A stretch of DNA of 64,000 bases from positions 1 through 64,000 of the forward strand of contig JBAZSJ010000011.1 in NCBI GenBank assembly GCA_041662485.1. Direction: 5' to 3'. The notes below the pieces were generated by a model. That model was not told where the DNA came from. It saw only the letters and a list, made by a program, of their open reading frames with translations, and did not search any database. Both the position numbers and the translations under genes were made by a program. Positions 59,558 to 64,000 of this stretch are shown piece after piece; the first letter of the stretch is position 1; the number at the start of each line of letters is the position of its first letter. This DNA comes from Rariglobus sp041662485 (GTDB lineage: Bacteria; Verrucomicrobiota; Verrucomicrobiia; Opitutales; Opitutaceae).

Positions 59558-59988
59558 ATGAAATCACTACTTTGGCTAGGTGTCGCACTTATCGCAGCTC
59601 AGTCTTCTTTTGCGGAAAGCAAAAGCGAAGACTCAAGGATTTTATTTTACGTTAATACCTCAGATACAATCGTAGTGGGAGTCCAAGGAATGATGGTATC
59701 TGGTGGCGGCGGAACAACCGGCAGATTTAGCGTTATGATATTTTAAAGGCTCCAAAATCAATTAGTCTAAAAAAGGAAATTCAGATTTTTTGGCTGACCT
59801 CACATTCCCTGAAATCCGATTCAAAGCATGAAGAAGAAATTCGTTTTTTGAGTTACGCAGGAAAGCCATCCGAGGGATTTAGCGACATGACAGGACACGA
59901 TATATTTTATAGTGCCACGCCGGAGCACATTGCGCTCGTTAAAAAATATATTGAGCAGAAAAAGAAAGGGCCGAACCAGTCTCCATAG
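59558..59988 (+). pseudogene. First cassette gene: exported protein broken by a frameshift
   Basis: The start frame encodes a signal peptide (MKSLLWLGVALIAAQSSFAE) and a short beta region, then stops at 59746. A second frame takes over at about 59735 and continues as DILKAPKSISLKKEIQIFWL to a stop at 59986, with a well-formed end (YSATPEHIALVKKYIEQKKK). Joining them with a one-base shift within 59729-59738 would give about 143 aa. No family is recognised. Either a pseudogene or a sequencing error. Confidence 0.6.
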
Positions 59989-60012
59989 GCATCGGCTCAT
60001 CTCAAGCGTAAA
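59970..60012 (+). repeat. attC-like site, left arm partly deleted
   Basis: Left core GCCGAAC (59970-59976), then the right hairpin arm CCATAGGCATCGGCTC (59983-59998) and a degenerate right core AGCGTAA just before the next start. The arm is the exact reverse complement, over 16 bases, of the left arm of the site at 61565 (GAGCCGATGCCTATGG). Confidence 0.6.
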
Positions 60013-60016
60013 AAAT

Positions 60017-60709
60017 ATGAAACACTCAAGCCCCCTCATATTGTCCGTATTTTTTGCATGCTCACCGCTTACGGCATCACCCGATGTTGCAACTTTCGAT
60101 AATTCGGAAATCGCAATGCCGGAACTGACCATCGGGAAAAAGCCTGAAACACCGGAAGAAAAATTAATTAGAAAACAATTTACGGCCCCCCGAGACGACT
60201 TCACCTACTGGAGCAGCTTCACCTACTGGAGCAAGCACATGGATATAGCTGGGCTCCCTGCTGCACTTAATGCCCTAGATAAAGAGTGGGGTGATCTTAG
60301 CACACGGAAGGCAGATTCAACCAGGGATATTACCTATGCAGAAAAAGCACTTAGCACGCTTACCTCGTATTACGTAAAAATATCAAAAATAAATCCAGAA
60401 GAGGCGGAGCGCCTCATCCAATACATTAATGAAAAATTAAAACCACTAAAGGAGGAATTTCACCCAGAATTACCATATAGGAGCGCATATGTGAATCCCC
60501 CACCCAATGTTTCATTTGAAGAAATTTATTCCAATGCAATATATAATAATCGACAACGTGAGCTTCGATCATTCTTTCTTAGGCTAAAACGCATTAAGCG
60601 ACACTATCCAGAACTACAAGGATTGGATGAGATGGGCGATCTATTAGTTGATGAGAGATTCCCAACAATTAAGAATCCAAGGAGCCCAACCAGTAGTTAT
60701 AGACAATGA
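60017..60709 (+). CDS. Exported hypothetical protein (cassette gene)
   Basis: Protein of 230 aa, family not recognised. Signal peptide MKHSSPLILSVFFACSPLTA. Then a mostly helical, charged body with a local repeat, DDFTYWSSFTYWSKHMD. The start at 60017 lies in the AAAAAATATG context. The C-terminal residues SPTSSYRQ are encoded by the beginning of the downstream attC-like site. The coding A/T content is clearly higher than in the flanking chromosome. Confidence 0.65.
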   Translation: MKHSSPLILSVFFACSPLTASPDVATFDNSEIAMPELTIGKKPETPEEKLIRKQFTAPRDDFTYWSSFTYWSKHMDIAGLPAALNALDKEWGDLSTRKADSTRDITYAEKALSTLTSYYVKISKINPEEAERLIQYINEKLKPLKEEFHPELPYRSAYVNPPPNVSFEEIYSNAIYNNRQRELRSFFLRLKRIKRHYPELQGLDEMGDLLVDERFPTIKNPRSPTSSYRQ

Positions 60710-60779
60710 CAACAGCTGTCACGTGTCGTGCTCCGCACGTCCCGCGCCAGCTGCGGCCATGTCTGATCTAGAGCGTATG
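60684..60779 (+). repeat. attC-like site
   Basis: Left core GCCCAAC (60684-60690) fits RYYYAAC exactly. The interior GGCCATGTCTGATCTA (60755-60770), preceded by AGCTGC (60749-60754), is nearly shared with the site at 61565 (AGCTGCGGCATGTCTGGTCTA-like, one base longer here). The right core near 60772 is weak. Confidence 0.55.
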
Positions 60780-60784
60780 ACAAA

Positions 60785-60937
60785 ATGAACATCGAACAAA
60801 TAGTCCCTTTGGTTGAGCAAGTAGTCGCCGACCAGCAGAACGAAAAGGAAGGTAGTTTCTTTTCTTACCGGCATGCTCAAGAACTTCATGCCTTGGGTAT
60901 TAAGCACGAGTTCGCTTCCGTCTCTCCTTGGTCCTAG
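60785..60937 (+). CDS. Very small hypothetical protein (cassette gene)
   Basis: Open frame of 50 aa beginning MNIEQIVPLVEQVVADQQNE and ending EFASVSPWS. It starts right after an attC-like site (ATG at 60785, preceded by ATGACAA). Amphipathic helix pattern at the N-terminus. No family recognised. It may be a truncated gene; the call rests on its cassette position and start context. Confidence 0.4.
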   Translation: MNIEQIVPLVEQVVADQQNEKEGSFFSYRHAQELHALGIKHEFASVSPWS

Positions 60938-60967
60938 GTTTGCGTCAGTATCGTTGTCAGCTCCGTG

Positions 60968-61213
60968 ATGACCCCAAAGATATGGATTCGCATTCTCTGG
61001 TCGCGACCTAAGCTCGAATATCCGAAGGAAGAGTGTCCGCCCTGGGAGTTCCCTTTGTCAGTGGAGGGCGCTCGTTTGTTTGAGAAGGAGTGGCCAGTGA
61101 TTCGGCAGCAGCTAGGGCAAGCGATCAAGAGGGGCTTTCCTCCTGAAGAGCCTACCAACGGTGGCGTGGGATGGTGGCGCAATGGCGTATGTAAAGATTA
61201 CGGCCCTAGATGA
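60968..61213 (+). CDS. Small hypothetical protein (cassette gene)
   Basis: Protein of 81 aa, not recognised. It reads MTPKIWIRILWSRPKLEYPK, then a block with PPWEFPLSVEGARLFEKEW and a C-terminal GGVGWWRNGVC. A GTG one codon earlier is also possible. Its 3' end overlaps the next gene's start by 32 bp in a different frame, so the two are probably translated together. Confidence 0.5.
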   Translation: MTPKIWIRILWSRPKLEYPKEECPPWEFPLSVEGARLFEKEWPVIRQQLGQAIKRGFPPEEPTNGGVGWWRNGVCKDYGPR

Positions 61214-61616
61214 TGAGACTGACGCGCCAGTCCCCAATGCGATTGTCATACTAGGAGAACAAGCTATTCGGAATTATAGTATCATCGAACCCAAGGACGA
61301 AGAAAGGTATCTGAACTTCTCTAGAGACACCAAACGGACGGACGCCATGGGAGTTTGCACCGTGTCCATGATGTGTCGCGCGGGCGGCGGCGGTGGTTTA
61401 TTTGGCAAATCTGGAGATTACTATCTCGAGGGCCCCATTATAATAAAATCCGAAAGACATATTGAATTTAGAAATCTGATGCAAAATATCTTAGGCAAGA
61501 AGCGATTTCGACTTTCAGATAGCAAACACGAGATTACAATTTACCTCCAATCATCAAAAAAGGCGCCGAACAAAGCGCCAGAGCCGATGCCTATGGCTGT
61601 CACGCCTCCGCGCTAG
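61182..61616 (+). CDS. Hypothetical protein with a transthyretin-like beta domain (cassette gene)
   Basis: Protein of 144 aa. The N-terminus MAYVKITALDDETDAPVPNA followed by IVILGEQ resembles a carboxypeptidase-regulatory or transthyretin-like sandwich, with a Gly run (CRAGGGGGLFGKSGDYYLEG) in the middle. The C-terminal residues KAPNKAPEPMPMAVTPPR are the translation of the attC-like site at 61565, a fusion tail expected when a stop codon has drifted into the site. Partner of the gene it overlaps. Confidence 0.5.
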   Translation: MAYVKITALDDETDAPVPNAIVILGEQAIRNYSIIEPKDEERYLNFSRDTKRTDAMGVCTVSMMCRAGGGGGLFGKSGDYYLEGPIIIKSERHIEFRNLMQNILGKKRFRLSDSKHEITIYLQSSKKAPNKAPEPMPMAVTPPR

Positions 61617-61649
61617 CTGCGGCATGTCTGGTCTAAAAGGTGGATCGGT
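61565..61649 (+). repeat. attC-like site overlapping a gene end
   Basis: Left core GCCGAAC (61565-61571), then left hairpin arm GAGCCGATGCCTATGG (61581-61596), the GCTGTCACG interior, and a degenerate right core GATCGGT (61643-61649) directly before AAAAATATG. The right arm has diverged, but its complement survives in the site at 59970. Confidence 0.6.
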
Positions 61650-61655
61650 AAAAAT

Positions 61656-62096
61656 ATGAAAACTGACACTCTTATCATCGATGAAATGCGCCCGTCGGAT
61701 GTTCACGACGTCTGTGCACTTTGGCATTCGATTCCGGAATTAAACATGTCCGCTTCGTTTGATTCGGCCGAACGCATTTTATATTATCTTGGGCGAAATC
61801 CAGGACTCAGCAGCGTGGCGCGCAGTGATGGACGTATTGTGGGGGCAGTATTGTGCGGGCACGATGGGCGCCGAGGCTCATTCTACCACCTTGGAGTTCT
61901 TCCTGACTTTCGCCGTGGAGGCATTGCGAGACGCATGGTTGATCGATCCATTTCTGCACTCAATGGAATAGGCATCCATACTTGGTTTCTGTTTACACAT
62001 GAGAAAAATTTACAGGCTCAGTCTTTCTGGAGGAAGACTGGCTGGCAGCATTGCACGTGGGTCCAATACCACTATCGCGAAGCAGAGAAACACTAG
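61656..62096 (+). CDS. GNAT-family N-acetyltransferase (cassette gene)
   Basis: Acetyl-CoA-dependent acetyltransferase of 146 aa. Motif A with the CoA pyrophosphate loop reads YHLGVLPDFRRGGIARRMVD. Motif B region: FLFTHEKNLQAQSFWRKTGW. The N-terminal beta-alpha unit is IIDEMRPSDVHDVCALWHSI. Substrate unknown; GNAT genes are common integron cassette cargo and may modify antibiotics, peptides or small amines. Starts in the AAAAATATG context directly after the site at 61565. Confidence 0.88.
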   Translation: MKTDTLIIDEMRPSDVHDVCALWHSIPELNMSASFDSAERILYYLGRNPGLSSVARSDGRIVGAVLCGHDGRRGSFYHLGVLPDFRRGGIARRMVDRSISALNGIGIHTWFLFTHEKNLQAQSFWRKTGWQHCTWVQYHYREAEKH

Positions 62097-62114
62097 ACGT
62101 TTCCACTATTAATT

Positions 62115-62531
62115 ATGGGAAATACAATCTCATCACGTCCAGAAGACGGCAATCCACTTAAAATCTGGGATGTGCCGACTCTGTGGGAATTGGCCAAAGA
62201 CATCCCTGTTTTGTCGGTCAGAATCGACACATTGGGAGAACTGGATCGGGTTGCTTGGTATGGCGCCGATCAACATTCGGGCCGATTGACCGTCAGGCAA
62301 TTTGTCGACCATGCGAAGCGAATCGAGCACGCCAACCTGGCCGAACCAATATTATTGTCTTCCGAAGGGAAGCTGCTCGACGGCTTTCATCGAATTGCCA
62401 AAGCATTCATGATTGGTCAGACGCATGTTTTGGCCAAGCGGTTTGACGTTGATCCGGCGCCAATTCGAAACGTTGAAATGCCGGACTATATTTATAGAAC
62501 CTATTTCCCTGAAAGCATCACGACTCGCTAA
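62115..62531 (+). CDS. ParB/Srx-like fold protein (cassette gene)
   Basis: Protein of 138 aa. The central block AEPILLSSEGKLLDGFHRIA and following KAFMIGQTHVLAKRF matches the ParB-N/sulfiredoxin-like motif (ILLD.GKLLDGFHRL). No helix-turn-helix or partition domain follows, so this is a stand-alone domain rather than chromosome partition ParB. It starts 18 bp after the GNAT gene with no attC site between, so the two share one cassette. Function unknown. Confidence 0.65.
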   Translation: MGNTISSRPEDGNPLKIWDVPTLWELAKDIPVLSVRIDTLGELDRVAWYGADQHSGRLTVRQFVDHAKRIEHANLAEPILLSSEGKLLDGFHRIAKAFMIGQTHVLAKRFDVDPAPIRNVEMPDYIYRTYFPESITTR

Positions 62532-62542
62532 AAACAGAAAAG

Positions 62543-62619
62543 GCGAACCGACAGCCGCCAGAGCCGATGCGTGTGGCGTCACGCCATCCACACGCATCGA
62601 CTCATTTATAATGTTAGGC
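62543..62619 (+). repeat. Complete attC-like site
   Basis: Left core-like GCGAAC (62543-62548). Left arm GAGCCGATGCGTGTGG (62561-62576) pairs with right arm CCACACGCATCGACTC (62588-62603), with a single unpaired or mismatched position. The right core GTTAGGC (62613-62619) fits GTTRRRY exactly and is followed by AAAAATATG. A 77-bp attC of typical short size. Confidence 0.75.
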
Positions 62620-62625
62620 AAAAAT

Positions 62626-63219
62626 ATGCTCATCGGACTCGACACTATCGATTGGGGCGCGCTTCAGGATGCCTATGGGAGCGCCGCGGATGTCCCGGAC
62701 CGTCTTCGTGCGCTCCTGTCCGACGACGAGGCAGTGCGCTCGGAAGCGATGGGGGAGCTCTTCGGAAGAGTGTGGCATCAAGGCACGATCTATTCGGTGT
62801 CGGCGCATGTTATTCCCTTTCTTGTCGAACTGATCGATGCGCCGGAGGTGAAGGACAAGCCTTTGATTATCGCGCTTCTGGCAAGTATTGCGGGCGGTCG
62901 CGGGTATTACGAAGTCCACGAGGTGATTGTCCAAAAGCTCGCGAAGCGCCTCGTGGATCTGAGTCCGAAGCGACGTGAAGAGATGTCGGCGGTGAAAGCA
63001 GTGCGAGAGGTGGCTTCCCCGCACATTCCGAATCTTTTACCCCACCTGACGCATCCTGAAGCGGAGGTTCGAATCAGTGTTGCGCAGGCGTTGCCGTTTT
63101 ACCCGGAGCACGGGGCACTGTCCCGCGGCGCGTTGGAACAGGCCCGTCGTTCGGAGTCCGATCCGGATGCGCTCACGGTCTTCGATGAAGCGTTGGTCGC
63201 GCTATCCCGAACCGCCTAA
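62626..63219 (+). CDS. HEAT-repeat-like protein (cassette gene)
   Basis: Helical solenoid-type protein of 197 aa. Repeating helix pairs: SEAMGELFGRVWHQGTIYSV, AHVIPFLVELIDAPEVKDKP, SPHIPNLLPHLTHPEAEVRI, then SVAQALPFYPEHG. HEAT-like proteins usually bind other proteins. The start at 62626 (MLIGLDTIDWGAL) follows the attC core by 6 bases. Its stop codon lies within the next core GCCTAAC. The codon composition is more GC-rich than the earlier cassettes, so this one may have a different origin. Confidence 0.7.
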   Translation: MLIGLDTIDWGALQDAYGSAADVPDRLRALLSDDEAVRSEAMGELFGRVWHQGTIYSVSAHVIPFLVELIDAPEVKDKPLIIALLASIAGGRGYYEVHEVIVQKLAKRLVDLSPKRREEMSAVKAVREVASPHIPNLLPHLTHPEAEVRISVAQALPFYPEHGALSRGALEQARRSESDPDALTVFDEALVALSRTA

Positions 63220-63234
63220 CAAGACCCCGCGGTG
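63214..63234 (+). repeat. Truncated attC site at the right end of the array
   Basis: GCCTAAC (63214-63220) is a perfect RYYYAAC left core and contains the stop of the HEAT-like gene. The following AAGACCCCGCGG looks like the start of a hairpin arm, but no partner arm or GTTRRRY core follows: unrelated minus-strand gene debris begins at 63237. Confidence 0.55.
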
Positions 63235-63236
63235 GC

Positions 63237-63300
63237 TCAGCCGCGTTTTGGGACGATGAGCTGTTCCAGTTTCACGATAGCGGCCGAAAAGAGCCGGCTG
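63237..63300 (-). pseudogene. Duplicated C-terminal gene fragment (copy 1)
   Basis: On the minus strand it encodes SRLFSAAIVKLEQLIVPKRG followed by a stop. It aligns with the end of copy 2 (RLFSADIVKLEHLIAPKTR). Only about 20 codons remain, so this is a fragment left by recombination. Confidence 0.55.
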
Positions 63301-63335
63301 GGACGGTTCAAAGAAAGTCGTGGCCTGTTGTAGTT

Positions 63336-63423
63336 GTAGCCGGGGTCGCTGACCCCGGTCCGAAAACGCATTCCCAAGACACCGGGGTCGGCGACCCCGG
63401 CTACATGACATGACCCCGGCTAC
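63336..63423. repeat. Inverted repeat GTAGCCGGGGTC... with an extra half copy
   Basis: Arms 63336-63358 and 63382-63404 pair with one G-U compatible mismatch over 23 bp. An additional GACCCCGGCTAC copy lies at 63412-63423. Its CTA supplies the stop codon of the minus-strand fragment that follows. Same GTAGCCG/CGGCTAC ends as the element at 68-123. Confidence 0.85.
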
Positions 63424-63566
63424 AGTTTCAGCCGCGTTTTTGGGGCGATGAGGTGTTCGAGTTTCACGATGTCGGCCGAGAAGAGGCGGATGCCTTCGGC
63501 GGTCTTTTCGGTGGCCATGGCGTCTTCGTTGAGGGCGAAGCGGCGCGGCCATTCGTTTTCGCCGAT
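63420..63566 (-). pseudogene. C-terminal gene fragment (copy 2)
   Basis: Minus-strand frame encoding IGENEWPRRFALNEDAMATE, then KTAEGIRLFSADIVKLEHLI and PKTRLKL, with the stop provided by the palindromic repeat. Upstream the frame runs into unrelated sequence. The family is not recognised. It shares its last 20 codons with the fragment at 63237, so both derive from one gene or paralogue pair. Confidence 0.5.
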
Positions 63567-63707
63567 CAGACCTTGAGAAATTCGGCTTGGTTGAAGACCG
63601 CCAACCCCGGTCAGCGCGCTGACGAACCACAATCAGATCTCATAATCATGGTCGTGCTTCACAAGCGGCGGGACACGGAAATCCAGTCGGCGCCAATGGT
63701 TGCAGCG

Positions 63708-64000
63708 TCACAGTGCAGCAGCCTCGACCTTGAACGGATTCTCGAAGGCGCTTTCGTAGGAATCGAGCACACCGGCACTGAGGCGAAGCCGGCGGCCGAC
63801 CGCACGCCATTGCGAAACCGCAGTGACGATCTCGCGCACTATTCTCTTTGCTTCGGCGGGCTTGAGTCCAAATCGGGAAGCAGCAGCCAAGGCGGCATCA
63901 ATCGTCGGCTCCTTCCCGTCCTCGGTGATCGAGGTTTTGTTCGTCCGGGCCCTGTCTATTTCCGGAACCGGATTCAAATCATAGGCGGGCGCAAGCGCCC
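63708..64000 (-). CDS. HipA-family kinase, C-terminal part (cut by the window edge)
   Basis: Partial gene: the 5' part lies beyond 64000. The readable 97 residues begin ALAPAYDLNPVPEIDRART, the signature just after the kinase active site of HipA-type Ser/Thr kinases. They continue ITEDGKEPTIDAALAAASRF, then AKRIVREIVTAVSQW, and end in YESAFENPFKVEAAAL. HipA proteins are the toxin of HipBA toxin-antitoxin pairs; the expected antitoxin gene would be outside the window. The normal end of the protein is present. Confidence 0.8.
   Translation of the reverse strand, partial: ALAPAYDLNPVPEIDRARTNKTSITEDGKEPTIDAALAAASRFGLKPAEAKRIVREIVTAVSQWRAVGRRLRLSAGVLDSYESAFENPFKVEAAAL

Larger units (their letters stand above)
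59540..63220 (+). mobile_element. Integron-type gene cassette array without integrase (CALIN)
   Basis: Small plus-strand genes are divided by attC-like sites at 59970, 60684, 61565, 62543 and 63214. The sites share left cores (GCCGAAC, GCCCAAC, GCGAAC, GCCTAAC) and hairpin arms (GAGCCGATGC... and its complement). The best right core is GTTAGGC at 62613. Genes that follow a site directly start as AAAAATATG (59558, 60017, 61656, 62626). Base composition is much more A/T-rich up to about 62.1 kb than in the flanks. No tyrosine recombinase is encoded in the window. Confidence 0.75.
63220..63707. other. Gene debris and palindromic repeat
   Basis: About 490 bp with no intact gene. It contains two related minus-strand gene tails (63237-63300 and 63420-63566) separated by a GTAGCCG/CGGCTAC palindrome (63336-63404) plus an extra half copy (63412-63423). 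The stretch 63570-63707 shows nothing I recognise. Confidence 0.55.

Noticed and set aside
62115..62531. Chromosome partition protein ParB
   Set aside because: Only the N-terminal ParB/Srx-like motif is present; no HTH or dimerisation domain and no parA neighbour.

Overview
The window is high-GC, gene-dense bacterial DNA. Gene content points to a verrucomicrobial, Opitutaceae-like bacterium, by inference from family content rather than any marker search. The pointers are a PEP-CTERM protein, an H-X9-DG type pseudopilin beside glycoside hydrolases, a LacI-type regulator controlling a secreted glycan-degradation set, a fused ATP-grasp/alpha-E protein, a type II secretion pseudopilin operon, and integron-type cassette sites. 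About 58 genes or gene remnants are supported, with one tRNA.

Layout. 0-3.5 kb: palindromic repeats, then a hybrid sensor kinase. 3.5-18.9 kb: a carbohydrate regulon (PfkB kinase, LacI-type regulator, pseudopilin, secreted glycosidases, SGNH hydrolase, nucleoside hydrolase, Gfo/Idh/MocA oxidoreductase) with copies of the palindrome TTGACGCGTCAA or close variants at four promoter regions. 19-24.3 kb: ATP-grasp/alpha-E protein, S41 peptidase, duplicated lipoprotein. 24.3-26.1 kb: a likely methyltransferase remnant and a coupled IrrE-type metallopeptidase plus class III cyclase-like gene, a possible defence or signalling pair. 26.2-31.4 kb: two PilT-type ATPases, a DUF3568 lipoprotein, a VOC protein, and an Rrf2/azoreductase pair with matching operators. 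31.5-34.4 kb: DEAD-box helicase, aquaporin, cupin. 34.4-40.3 kb: arsenic/redox island (two ArsR genes, DUF6428, ArsC, Acr3, YraQ-type permease, two thioredoxin-like proteins, CcdA-like protein). 40.3-52.6 kb: SulP transporter, HAD phosphatase, HisC, a TPR protein, an exopolysaccharide export set (outer-membrane barrel, Wza-like, Wzc-like), Sua5, bS18, tRNA-Arg(CCU) and rhamnose isomerase. 52.8-57.8 kb: pseudopilin operon gspGHIJKLM. 57.8-59.5 kb: repeat-rich DNA, with a two-copy 36-bp direct repeat, GTAG/CTAC palindromes and a 21-bp tandem array. 59.5-63.2 kb: an AT-richer run of small same-strand genes separated by attC-like sites. 63.2-64 kb: duplicated gene fragments and a HipA gene cut by the window edge.

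Main point. The 59.5-63.2 kb block looks like an integron cassette array with no integrase in the window (a CALIN). Its boundary sites share complementary hairpin arms and RYYYAAC / GTTRRRY-like cores. The four genes that follow a site directly start in the same context, AAAAATATG. This block, the IrrE/cyclase pair and the TTGACGCGTCAA regulon are the parts most worth following up.
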